Assembly: GCA_036001325.1 (NCBI GenBank)
Contig: DASYUK010000115.1
Location: 1 to 13,036, forward strand
Direction of reading: 5' to 3'
Origin: DASVHS01 sp036001325
Lineage (GTDB): Bacteria > Acidobacteriota > Thermoanaerobaculia > Gp7-AA8
DNA length: 13,036 nucleotides
Under the pieces are notes generated by a model. The model ran no database searches. It saw only the letters and a list, made by a program, of their open reading frames with translations, and had not been told where the DNA came from. Below are positions 1 through 6,889 of this stretch, one piece after another (position 1 is the first letter of the stretch; each line of letters opens with the position of its first letter). A program made the position numbers and the translations under genes.

Positions 1-1
1 C

Positions 2-619
2 GAGGGCGGCCAAGCGATCGACGCAACCGACCTCTTCCTCGCCATCGGCCGCAAACCCAACACCGACGACCTCGGCCTCGAGACCGTCGGCGTGACGATG
101 TCCGACAACGGCGTGGTCAAAGCGGATGAGCGGCTCTCGACGAATATCGATCGCATCTGGGTCGCCGGCGATATCCGCGGCGGCCCGATGTTCACGCACA
201 CCGCCTGGGACGACTACCGCATCGTCGAATCACAGATTGTCGGAACCGATCGCAAGACGACTTCCGGACGCGTCATTCCGTACGGGGTATTCACCGATCC
301 GGAGCTCGGTCGCGTGGGGATGACCGAGAGGGAAGCGCGCCAGTCGGGCAGGACCATTCGCGTGTTGCGTTACGACATGGCGAACAACGCAAAGGCGCTC
401 GAGCTCGGCGAACCTCGAGGATTCGTGAAGTTGGTCGTCGACGCCGGCAGCGAACAGCTCCTCGGCGCGGCGATCCTGTCAGTCGAGGGGGCGGAGCTGG
501 TCCACGTGTGCATCGATCTCATGAAGGCGGGCGCGCCGATCTCGAACATCCGCGACGCGATCTACATCCATCCGACGCTCGCCGAGGCGCTGCAGAGCGC
601 GGCGCTGATCAGCTCCTAG
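2..619 (+). CDS. FAD-dependent pyridine nucleotide-disulfide oxidoreductase, C-terminal part (5' end outside window)
   Basis: The reading frame is open from base 2 to the TAG at 617-619, about 205 codons, so the FAD-binding N-terminus and redox-active Cys pair lie outside the window. Visible are an AIGRKPNTDDLGLE segment (end of the NAD-binding domain), the second FAD-binding motif VAGDIRGGPMFTHTAWDDYR, and a dimerisation domain ending in HPTLAEALQSA. The His-Pro-Thr...Glu there is the active-site His/Glu that one subunit gives to its partner in this family. Family members move electrons between NAD(P)H, FAD and a disulfide or metal substrate in the cytoplasm. The GGPMFTH/DDYR wording and the tail resemble the mercuric reductase/YkgC-like branch more than lipoamide dehydrogenase. 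The C-terminus (ALISS) has no Cys pair, so a true mercuric reductase is unlikely. Substrate is unknown. The gene ends 11 bp inside the converging kinase gene. Confidence 0.9.
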   Translation, partial: EGGQAIDATDLFLAIGRKPNTDDLGLETVGVTMSDNGVVKADERLSTNIDRIWVAGDIRGGPMFTHTAWDDYRIVESQIVGTDRKTTSGRVIPYGVFTDPELGRVGMTEREARQSGRTIRVLRYDMANNAKALELGEPRGFVKLVVDAGSEQLLGAAILSVEGAELVHVCIDLMKAGAPISNIRDAIYIHPTLAEALQSAALISS

Positions 620-2024
620 CCATCTGCTCGAGCGGAAGCCGCGCGATGAACGTCGCTCCCTTCCCCTTTCCATCACTGCTCGCGGAAACGGATCCACCGT
701 GCGCTTCGATGACGTGACGCGCGATGGCGAGGCCGAGCCCCAGCCCTCCCCTCGCTGCCCCACCGTCCCCCTGATGAAAGCGTTCGAACAGAAGCGGAAT
801 CTCCTCGGGAGCGAGTCCTTCTCCCGTGTCAGAGACGACGATTCGGGCCTGCGAGTCGACGATGTCGAGTCGAAGCGAAACGCTGCCGCCGGCGGGCGTG
901 AATTTCATGGCGTTGGAGAGAAAGTTCCAGATGACTTGCGTGATCCTGCGGCCGTCGCCGTTGATCACACATGGTTGCCGTGGAAGATGGACGCGTAGCT
1001 GGATGTGTTTCGCTCCTGCGATCGGCGTGATCATGTCGGCGGCGGCTTGTGCGAGCGGAATGAGATCGACCGGACTGACCTCCATGTGAAATTTGCCCAG
1101 GACGATGCGCGACACATCGAGGAGGTCATCGATGAGGAATTGCTGCGAGCGTGCGCTCTGGGCGATCGTTTCCGCCCCCATCGTGACGGTTGCCTCGTCG
1201 GTGGCATGGTCGCGAAGAATGCGTGACCATCCGAGGATCGAGGTCAACGGCGTACGGAGCTCGTGCGACAGCGTGGCGATGAATTCATCTTTGGCGCGGG
1301 CGACGCTCTCCGCCTCCGTTCTCGCTTTCTGCTCGGCGTCGAAGGCCGTTTCGGCGCGCACGCGCGCGTCATGCTCGGCCAGCGCGGAGCGGACGATCTG
1401 AACGAACATCATCGCCAGAACCAGCGTGACCAGGATCGTGCTCACCAGCAGCGTCCTGAGAGCGCGCTGGCCGCTCGCTGCAGACTCCGCCTCCCGAGCT
1501 TTGTGGATTCGATTCTCTTCGTCTTCCATGGCCTCGAGGGTCCCGCGGAGCGAGTCCATGATGTTCTTGCCGCGATCGGTCAGAACGATTGCCGCCGCCG
1601 CTTCGGGTCCGCCCGTGTTGTAAACGCGGATCGTGTCACTCAGTTCCGCGAGTTTCGCGTTGACGTTTTGCTCGAGCTGGCGCCACAGTTCCAGTTGCCG
1701 CGGATTATCCGCGACGAGCTCGCGAAGAAGGCGGAGATGTTCACGCAGATGAGTGACCGAGGTGATGTAAGGCTCCAGATATTCGGCGCGGCCCGTGAGA
1801 AGGTATCCGCGCTGCCCCGTCTCTGCCTCTCTTGCCGATGAAAGCGTGCGGCTGATCTCTCGGAGAACGCTGTCCGAGTGCGCGAAAAGAGCCTCGTTGC
1901 GCAACACGGTCTGCATGGCGCGATAGGAAACAGCGCCGTCGGCGAGGAGAACGACGAAGAGAAGCACCGCGGTCGTGGCGATCGCTCTCGTCGTCAGAGT
2001 GGTATTGCTCATCGGCGTTCGCAT
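609..2024 (-). CDS. Membrane sensor histidine kinase with CHASE3 domain
   Basis: About 471 aa. Order of parts: a transmembrane helix (about 14-30), an extracytoplasmic CHASE3-type helical sensor (about 45-180, with the typical AREAETGQRGYLLTG segment), a second transmembrane helix (about 189-213), a short linker/coiled coil, HisKA with the phospho-acceptor H254 in SHELRTPL, and HATPase_c with N box NFLSNAMKF (367-375), G1 DTGEGL (399-404) and G2 GGLGLGLAIA (426-435). All catalytic motifs are intact, so it should autophosphorylate and pass phosphate to a response regulator. None is encoded nearby, so it is an orphan here. The frame stays open upstream to 2303, but that part overlaps the divergent propeller gene and is not protein-like. 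The start is taken as ATG at 2024, with ATG at 2012 as alternative; neither has a clear Shine-Dalgarno site. The 3' end overlaps the preceding convergent gene by 11 bp. Confidence 0.93.
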   Translation of the reverse strand: MRTPMSNTTLTTRAIATTAVLLFVVLLADGAVSYRAMQTVLRNEALFAHSDSVLREISRTLSSAREAETGQRGYLLTGRAEYLEPYITSVTHLREHLRLLRELVADNPRQLELWRQLEQNVNAKLAELSDTIRVYNTGGPEAAAAIVLTDRGKNIMDSLRGTLEAMEDEENRIHKAREAESAASGQRALRTLLVSTILVTLVLAMMFVQIVRSALAEHDARVRAETAFDAEQKARTEAESVARAKDEFIATLSHELRTPLTSILGWSRILRDHATDEATVTMGAETIAQSARSQQFLIDDLLDVSRIVLGKFHMEVSPVDLIPLAQAAADMITPIAGAKHIQLRVHLPRQPCVINGDGRRITQVIWNFLSNAMKFTPAGGSVSLRLDIVDSQARIVVSDTGEGLAPEEIPLLFERFHQGDGGAARGGLGLGLAIARHVIEAHGGSVSASSDGKGKGATFIARLPLEQMARS

Positions 2025-2047
2025 CGTATACCGCACGGTCGGGGTAC

Positions 2048-2063
2048 TGTGCTTGCAAGCACA
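2048..2063. promoter_or_regulatory. Perfect 16-bp palindrome between divergent genes (candidate operator)
   Basis: TGTGCTTGCAAGCACA is its own reverse complement. It lies in the roughly 45-bp gap between the kinase start (2024, minus) and the propeller start (2070, plus), six bases before the latter's ATG. A symmetric site of this size in so short a divergent gap is what a homodimeric repressor or activator would bind. Which protein binds is unknown, and no regulator gene is adjacent. Confidence 0.55.
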
Positions 2064-2069
2064 CCGAGC

Positions 2070-3050
2070 ATGCGCAGAGCAATCATCCTGACTTCGACGA
2101 TCTACGCCGCGCTCGCGTTCGCGGCCACGAGCGTGAACGTCTCCATTCACGAATACGATTTGCCGACGCCGAGCTCGCGTCCTCACGATCCCGCGGTCGG
2201 CGCCGACGGCGCTCTGTGGTACACGGCGCAGCAGGCCAATGCGATCGGCCGGCTCGATCCGGCGACGGGCGAGGTCAAACAATTTCCCTTGAAGACCGCG
2301 CATTCAGGCCCGCACGGTCTCGTGTCCGATGCCGCCGGCAACATCTGGTTTACTGCGAACTACGCCGCCTACATCGGCAAGCTCGATCCGAAGACGGGCA
2401 ACGTCACTGAGTACAAGATCGCGGATCCGCGCGGCGAGGATCCGCACACGCCGGCGATCGCGCCCGACGGGCGCGTCTGGTTCACCGTGCAGCAGGGGAA
2501 CGTGGTCGGCGTACTCGATCCGAAGAGCGGCGCGGTGAAGTTGACGGACGTGCCAACACCGCACGCGCTGCCGTACGGCCTGGTGATCAACAGCAAGGGT
2601 GTTCCATACTTCTGCGAATTCGGCTCCAACAAGATCACGGGCATCGATCCCGCCACGATGCAACTGCGCGAATTCAAGCTGCCTGAGGGTGCACGTCCGC
2701 GCCGGCTCGCATTGGCGAACGACACGACGATCTACTACTCCGATTTCCGGCGCGGCTATCTCGGCCGTTTGGACACTTCGACGGGTGCTGTGAAGGAGTG
2801 GCCATCGCCCGGCGGAGCGGATTCGCACCCGTACGGCATCGCCATCACGCGCGATGGGATCGTCTGGTACAGCGAGTCGGGCGTGAAGCCAAACACGCTC
2901 GTGCGTTTCGATCCGAAGACCGGCGATTTTCAGAAGTGGAACATTCCGTCCGGCGGCGGGGTGGTGCGCAACATGGCCGCGACGAAGGACGGCCGGCTGT
3001 ATCTGGCATGCAGCGGAGTCAACAAAGTCGCGGTCGCGCGGGTCGAGTAA
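2070..3050 (+). CDS. Secreted Vgb-like (streptogramin-lyase family) seven-bladed beta-propeller protein
   Basis: 326 aa from ATG 2070. An N-terminal signal peptide (MRR, then a hydrophobic stretch ending near AFAATS, residues 2-21) points to export. The rest is a seven-fold repeat, each unit carrying a DG..W(F/Y)T-like strand: ALWYTA, NIWFTA, RVWFTV, PYFCEF, IYYSDF, IVWYSE, LYLACS, most followed by a (I/L)xxLDPxTGxV strand. This is the layout of virginiamycin B lyase and its many environmental relatives. Real Vgb opens streptogramin B by C-O cleavage using His and Glu residues. I cannot place those residues securely here: the late blade reads GGGVVRNMA where a PHG-type motif would be expected. 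Antibiotic resistance is therefore not supported, and a binding or other lyase role is equally possible. An in-frame GTG at 2049 would add seven residues, but ATG 2070 puts the signal peptide at the N-terminus. Divergent from the kinase, so possibly co-regulated. Confidence 0.85.
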   Translation: MRRAIILTSTIYAALAFAATSVNVSIHEYDLPTPSSRPHDPAVGADGALWYTAQQANAIGRLDPATGEVKQFPLKTAHSGPHGLVSDAAGNIWFTANYAAYIGKLDPKTGNVTEYKIADPRGEDPHTPAIAPDGRVWFTVQQGNVVGVLDPKSGAVKLTDVPTPHALPYGLVINSKGVPYFCEFGSNKITGIDPATMQLREFKLPEGARPRRLALANDTTIYYSDFRRGYLGRLDTSTGAVKEWPSPGGADSHPYGIAITRDGIVWYSESGVKPNTLVRFDPKTGDFQKWNIPSGGGVVRNMAATKDGRLYLACSGVNKVAVARVE

Positions 3051-3052
3051 GG

Positions 3053-3196
3053 CTAGCGCGTTTTCTTCGGCAGCTTCTTCAGCGCGCGCTCCAACGATTG
3101 AAGATCCGCGCGCCTCAGCTCGATGAGCTCGGCGGGCGGGGTGTGAAACTCGTCCATCAACTCCGCAGGCCCGAGAGCCGAGAGCCGAGAGCCTCG
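3053..3196 (-). pseudogene. 3' stump of an unidentified minus-strand gene
   Basis: Minus-strand frame open for 48 codons between a TGA (3197-3199) and the stop at 3053-3055. The last 35 or so residues read like real protein: AELMDEFHTPPAELIELRRA followed by DLQSLERALKKLPKKTR, an amphipathic, charged C-terminal helix. The stop lies 2 bp from the stop of the convergent propeller gene, which is typical of genuine gene ends in this window. An ATG at 3157 could start a 34-aa peptide, but it has no spaced Shine-Dalgarno site. The first dozen codons are the translated (CCGAGAG)3 repeat, so the original protein sequence stops near 3170. I do not recognise the family. A real microprotein is the alternative. 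Confidence 0.4.
3171..3191. repeat. Tandem repeat, three copies of CCGAGAG
   Basis: Three perfect, uninterrupted 7-bp units. They sit exactly between the coding stump on the minus strand (3053 to about 3170) and the coding stump on the plus strand (from about 3196). This makes the repeat the likely breakpoint of a deletion or of a faulty assembly join. Confidence 0.8.
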
Positions 3197-3321
3197 TCAT
3201 CAGACGCATCAAACAAGCGCTCGGCGCGACCGGCGTTTCCGCGGCGACTGCGAACGCGGTCTATCATGCGACCGGCAAGCGCGTCCGCTCGCCGCCGATC
3301 ACGCCGGAGATGTTGATATGA
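3196..3321 (+). pseudogene. C-terminal remnant of a xanthine dehydrogenase/aldehyde oxidase-type molybdopterin-binding subunit
   Basis: About 41 codons in frame, ending TGA 3319-3321: VIRRIKQALG, then ATGVSAATANAVYHATGKRV, then RSPPITPEMLI. The pattern A-ANAV-HATGKR-R-PITPE-L is the standard C-terminus of large Mo-cofactor subunits of the YagR/XdhA-type family. Such proteins are usually 700 or more residues, so over 90% of the gene is missing, including all cofactor-binding parts. No start codon or ribosome site precedes the fragment. Upstream the frame runs into the CCGAGAG repeat and non-protein-like sequence. The stop codon overlaps the ATG of the next gene (ATATGA), so that gene was once translationally coupled to the lost dehydrogenase. 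The family call rests on pattern recognition, not on an alignment. Confidence 0.75.
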
Positions 3322-3947
3322 AGATTGGAATCATCGGAGCAGGAATGATCGGCTCGACTGTCGCCAAGCTCTGGGTCGACGCCGGCCATGAGGTGCGTTT
3401 CGCTTCGCGTCATCCCGAGGAGCTGAAGCCTCTCGTCGCGAAACTCGGAAAACGTGCATCGGCGGGGACACCGGCAGAAGCGGCGAAGTTCGGCGAAGTC
3501 GTGATGATGACGGTTCCCCTCGTCGCAATTGCGGATCTCGCGCGCGATGTCGGAAAGTCGCTCGCCGGCAAAGTCGTGCTCGACACGGGGAACGCATACG
3601 AGCGACGCGACGGTGCCATCGCGCGCGACGCTTCGCGACATCCGCAAGGTTCAGCGGGATGGGCCGCGGCGCTGTTCCCCGGTGCGCGTTGGGTGAAGGC
3701 GTTCAACACCGTTTACTACAAGACGCTCGAGAAAGAAGCACATCGCGATGGCGAGAGAGTCGGCATCCCGCTCGCGGGCGATGATCGCGCGGCGCTCGAT
3801 GTCGCCGCGCAGCTCGTGCGCGATGCCGGATTTGATCCGGTCGTCGTCGGACCGCTGGCGCGCGGTAAGGAATTCGAGCCCGATACAAAGCCGTATAACA
3901 GCGGCATGAGCGGACCGCAGGTGCGAAAGGTTCTGGGGGTCACATAG
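3318..3947 (+). CDS. NADPH-dependent F420 reductase-like NAD(P)-binding oxidoreductase
   Basis: 209 aa, the usual length for the NpdG/F420:NADP reductase-like family. The N-terminus is a Rossmann fold with GIIGAGMIG (residues 4-12). FASRHPEE follows, where Ser30-Arg31 sit where the 2'-phosphate of NADP is bound, suggesting NADPH rather than NADH. Later segments typical of the family are VVLDTGNAYERRDG, ARWVKAFNTVYY and a C-terminal GxEFEPDTKPYN region. Characterised members pass hydride between NADPH and F420, or reduce small substrates. Many bacterial homologues have unknown substrates, and nothing here shows that this organism makes F420. GGAG at 3306-3309, eight bases before the ATG, is a good ribosome site. 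It lies inside the remnant of the Mo-subunit gene, implying a former operon with it. Confidence 0.85.
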   Translation: MKIGIIGAGMIGSTVAKLWVDAGHEVRFASRHPEELKPLVAKLGKRASAGTPAEAAKFGEVVMMTVPLVAIADLARDVGKSLAGKVVLDTGNAYERRDGAIARDASRHPQGSAGWAAALFPGARWVKAFNTVYYKTLEKEAHRDGERVGIPLAGDDRAALDVAAQLVRDAGFDPVVVGPLARGKEFEPDTKPYNSGMSGPQVRKVLGVT

Positions 3948-3991
3948 CGGAACAGCGCTGGATCCTCACCGCGACGATCCTCGGAACGTCG

Positions 3992-5449
3992 ATGGCGTTC
4001 ATCGACGGCTCCGTCATCAACATCGCTCTTCCCGTGATTCAGGAGTCGCTCTCGGCGACGGTGACCGACGCGCAGTGGATCGTCGACGCCTACCTGCTCG
4101 TTCTCGCATCTCTTCTCCTCGCCGGCGGAGCACTTGGCGATCATCTCGGTCGCATGCGCGTGTTCGCCATCGGCATCACGATCTTCGCCGCGGCGTCGAT
4201 CTGGTGTGGCGTTGCTCCCGATGTGCGCCATCTGATCGCGGCGCGCACGCTGCAGGGAATCGGTGGCGCGCTGCTTGTCCCGGGAAGTCTGGCCATCATT
4301 ACGGCCACGTTCCCGGCGAACGAACGAGGCAAGGCGATCGGAACGTGGTCGGCGATGACTTCGTTGGCGATGATTGCCGGACCGCTCCTCGGCGGCTGGC
4401 TGGTCCAGACGATTTCGTGGCGCGCGATCTTTTTCATCAACATCCCGTTCGCCGTCGTGACGTTGCTGATCGTCTGGCGCGCGAGATCGTCGCCAGCTTC
4501 GGAAGCGGCGAGCGATCCCCGTCCGATCGACTGGGCGGGAACGTTCCTCATCACCGTCGCTCTTGCCACACTGACGTACGCGCTGATCGAAGCGCCGGCG
4601 GCGCATGGCGGCCGGATCGGCGCACTTCAATACGTCTTCGCCGCGTCCGCGATTGCCTTCATCGTCTTCATCGTGCTCGAGCAGCGCGTCGACGATCCGA
4701 TCGTGCCGTTCGCGATGTTTCGTTCGCGATCGTTTACTGCCGCGAATGCTCTGACGCTGCTGCTTTATGCGGCGCTGAGTGTTGCGATCTTTCTACTGCC
4801 GTTCAATCTCATCCAGTTGCAGCAATACTCTCCTGCGAAGGCGGGAGCGGCATTCCTGCCGCTGGTGGTCACGATGTCGGTGCTCTCGCGATGGACGGGC
4901 GCGCTGGCGGATCGCATCGGGCCACGACCGCTGCTCGTTATCGGTCCGCTGGTTGCGGCGGCGGGATTTGCGCTCCTGGCCATGCCGGCAATCGGCGGCT
5001 CGTACTGGACGACGTTCTTTCCCGGCCTTCTTGTTCTCGGCATCGGAATGTCGATCACGGTCGCGCCGCTGACGACGACAGTGATGACATCGATCGGTGA
5101 TGAGCACCACGCCGGTACTGCCTCGGGAATCAACAATGCGATTTCACGGGTCGCGGGACTTCTGGCGATCGCGCTCTTCGGCGCGATCTCGATCTTCGTA
5201 TTCGCTCGTGCTCTCGATACTCACCTTGCACGCGAGAGCGCGACTGTCCGAAGTGAAATGATGGCGCAGCGCCTCAAGCTCGCCGAAGCGGAACCGCCGA
5301 GGAATCTGGATGAGGCGACGCGGCGGCGGGTACGCACTGCAATCGACGTGTCGTTCCTGCGCGCGTTCCGCGTCAACATGTTCGCGGCGGCCGCGCTCGC
5401 GGCGGCGAGTGCCGGCGCGGCGCTTTGGATCAAATCGCGAGATCTCTAG
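3992..5449 (+). CDS. Major facilitator superfamily drug efflux transporter, DHA2 (EmrB/QacA-like) type
   Basis: 485 aa from ATG 3992. TM1 carries the acidic motif MAFIDGSVINIALP. A motif A-like loop GALGDHLGRMRVF lies between TM2 and TM3, and a motif C-like TM5 reads AGPLLGGWLVQTISWRAIFF. About 14 hydrophobic segments follow, as expected for DHA2 proton antiporters that export drugs or metabolites. The start is a problem. The frame continues upstream through AEQRWILTATILGTS, which is the usual first half of TM1 in this family, but no ATG, GTG or TTG lies between the in-frame stop at 3896-3898 and 3992. A start at ATA 3944, overlapping the TAG of the reductase gene and preceded by GGGGG, would give a complete TM1. 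Otherwise the protein is N-terminally shortened. The last 4 bp overlap the end of the convergent gene through CTAG. Confidence 0.88.
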   Translation: MAFIDGSVINIALPVIQESLSATVTDAQWIVDAYLLVLASLLLAGGALGDHLGRMRVFAIGITIFAAASIWCGVAPDVRHLIAARTLQGIGGALLVPGSLAIITATFPANERGKAIGTWSAMTSLAMIAGPLLGGWLVQTISWRAIFFINIPFAVVTLLIVWRARSSPASEAASDPRPIDWAGTFLITVALATLTYALIEAPAAHGGRIGALQYVFAASAIAFIVFIVLEQRVDDPIVPFAMFRSRSFTAANALTLLLYAALSVAIFLLPFNLIQLQQYSPAKAGAAFLPLVVTMSVLSRWTGALADRIGPRPLLVIGPLVAAAGFALLAMPAIGGSYWTTFFPGLLVLGIGMSITVAPLTTTVMTSIGDEHHAGTASGINNAISRVAGLLAIALFGAISIFVFARALDTHLARESATVRSEMMAQRLKLAEAEPPRNLDEATRRRVRTAIDVSFLRAFRVNMFAAAALAAASAGAALWIKSRDL

Positions 5450-5880
5450 CCAGATTTCTCCAACAACTTCTTCAGGCTGGAGAGCATCGTTTCCCAATTC
5501 TTCTCAGAATGCTGGCGGGCCTCCTCAGTCGCATTGTTGTCCTGTGACAGCGAAATGATCGTTTGCGGTCCTTTGCTCGACAGCTCGATCGTCACGGTGT
5601 GGTAGTTCTCGGGAGCATCGGGTTGGCCTGAAAGAGGGCTGAAATGGCTGTACTTGAGGAGACGGTTCGGCTCGATTTTGAGAATCACTCCTTTGTCTTC
5701 ATACGACTTTCCCTGCCATTCTCCCTTCCAGGTGATCGGCCTTCCCTCTTTCCAGTCCGAGGCCACATTCGTTCCGAACATGTACTGCTTGATCATCACG
5801 GGATTCACGAGTGCATCCCAGACTTTGGCGACAGGCGCGTCGATCGTGGCTGATGCCTTGGCGACGAATCGATTGTTCAT
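5446..5880 (-). CDS. SRPBCC/AHSA1-domain protein
   Basis: 144 aa from ATG 5880; ATG 5889 would add MTR. The whole protein is one START/Bet v1-like fold: a first strand FVAKASATIDAPVAKVWDAL, then NPVMIKQYMFGTNVASDW, the WKGEWQGKSYEDKG hairpin, KIEPNRLLKYSHFSPLSG, and a long C-terminal helix NWETMLSSLKKLLEKSG. Length and order match the AHSA1 (activator of Hsp90 ATPase C-domain-like) group found widely in bacteria. They bind hydrophobic ligands in a cavity; substrates are mostly unknown. Such proteins are often neighbours of YciI/DGPF and sigma-factor genes, as found a few kb away, though no ECF-like promoter is visible in front of this one. No Shine-Dalgarno site decides between the two starts. 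Confidence 0.88.
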   Translation of the reverse strand: MNNRFVAKASATIDAPVAKVWDALVNPVMIKQYMFGTNVASDWKEGRPITWKGEWQGKSYEDKGVILKIEPNRLLKYSHFSPLSGQPDAPENYHTVTIELSSKGPQTIISLSQDNNATEEARQHSEKNWETMLSSLKKLLEKSG

Positions 5881-5920
5881 GCGCGTCATTCTAGAACTGT
5901 TGCAGTAGAGTCGCTGCCCC

Positions 5921-6885
5921 GTGGTGCACAGTTTGCCGCAGCGCCGTTCCCGAGCCGCTCTGCAAAGTGCGGAGCGCGGCGAGAGTATCCGCACGATCGT
6001 GATTGCGCTGCTGGCGAATCTCGTCATCGCCGTGGCGAAATTGATCGCCGGCCTGCTCTCACGATCGACGGCCATGCTGGCCGAGGCGGCGCATTCGCTT
6101 GCCGACACGTTGAACGAGGTGTTGCTGGCGATCTCTCTGAGACGTGCGCGCCGGCCTGCCGACGCCGTGCATCCGATCGGCCATGGGCGTGAAGGTTTCT
6201 CTGGGCGTTGATGGCGGCCATCGCGTCATTTCTGATCGGCGCATGCCTGTCGATCGCGCTGGCGATCCGGGAGTTTGAAAGAGGCGGATCGATGCGCAGC
6301 ACTCTGTCGGCCTGGGTCGTGCTCATCGTTTCTTTCCTCGCCGAGGGGACCTCGTGGCTGCAGAGCATGCGGCAGGCGCGGCGCCAGGCTCATGATCACG
6401 GGCGGCCGGTATGGCACCACCTGTTGCGTGCGAGTGACCCGATCGTGCGCGCGATCGTGATCGAAGACAGCGCCGCGCTCATCGGACTGGCATTGGCGGC
6501 GGCCGGTCTTCTTCTCAGCAGGATCGTTGGCAACAACATCCCCGACGCAGCAGCCTCGCTCCTGATCGGAATCCTGCTGGCGATCACGGCTTTCGGTTTG
6601 GCGCGGCCGCTGGCCGACTTTCTCGTCGGTCGCTCGCTGCCTTCAGAGCAACTCGAAAAGTTGCAGTCGATTCTGGCGGCTTCGCCAGCGATCGACGAGA
6701 TCCTGCATCTTCAGGCCGTCTACACGGGACCGGAGGAAGTCATCGTGGCCGCGAAGGTGCATCCCTCTTCGAAACTGACCATTGATGAGCTCGCGCAAGC
6801 GATGGATGATCTCGACCATCAGCTTCGTGCGGCTTCACCCTTTGTGGCCGACGTGTACCTCGACGTCACGACCCACCGACGTTGA
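5921..6885 (+). pseudogene. CDF-family divalent metal efflux transporter, interrupted by a -1 frameshift near 6193
   Basis: Frame one runs from GTG 5921 (or 5924) to a TGA at 6208 and encodes TM1, then TM2 with the metal-binding HxxxD (AEAAHSLADTLNE), then HPIGHGRE. The next frame begins at 6193 with RFLWALMAAIASFLIG and continues to TGA 6885. Adding one base in the A run at 6192-6193 (GAAGG to GAAAGG) joins them as HPIGHGRERFLWALMAAIASF, exactly what the family shows at this place. The repaired protein is about 321 aa, normal for CDF proteins, with TM5 IEDSAALIGL and a C-terminal cytoplasmic domain VIVAAKVHP...LDHQLR. CDF proteins export Zn, Fe, Co or Mn by proton antiport. The rest of the gene looks undamaged, so either a sequencing error or a very recent mutation is likely. 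An internal start at TTG 6208 or ATG 6211 would lack TM1-TM2. Confidence 0.85.
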
Positions 6886-6889
6886 GACG

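Noticed and set aside
2..619. Calling the flavoprotein a mercuric reductase
   Set aside because: No C-terminal Cys pair; the N-terminal half is outside the window and no mer genes are near.
2025..2303. Upstream extension of the kinase frame to an ATG at 2303
   Set aside because: It would overlap the divergent propeller gene, is very arginine-rich and not protein-like, and the first membrane helix fits a start at 2024 or 2012.
2070..3050. Calling the propeller protein a true virginiamycin B lyase resistance gene
   Set aside because: The family fold is clear but the catalytic His/Glu set could not be placed, so the resistance function is unsupported.
2304..3212. 302-codon open frame on the minus strand
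   Set aside because: Antisense shadow of the propeller gene; the real minus-strand stump at 3053-3196 is in another frame.
3716..4630. 304-codon open frame on the minus strand
   Set aside because: Opposite to the clear reductase and transporter genes; full of Arg/Asp repeats typical of a shadow frame in GC-rich DNA.
5049..5076. TGTCGA-18-CGAC inside the transporter gene
   Set aside because: Wrong spacing, no CTCRTT block, and inside a coding region with no gene start nearby; taken as a chance match.
5889..5896. TTCTAGAA palindrome between the SRPBCC and CDF genes
   Set aside because: Only 8 bp and overlapping a possible start codon; too likely by chance.
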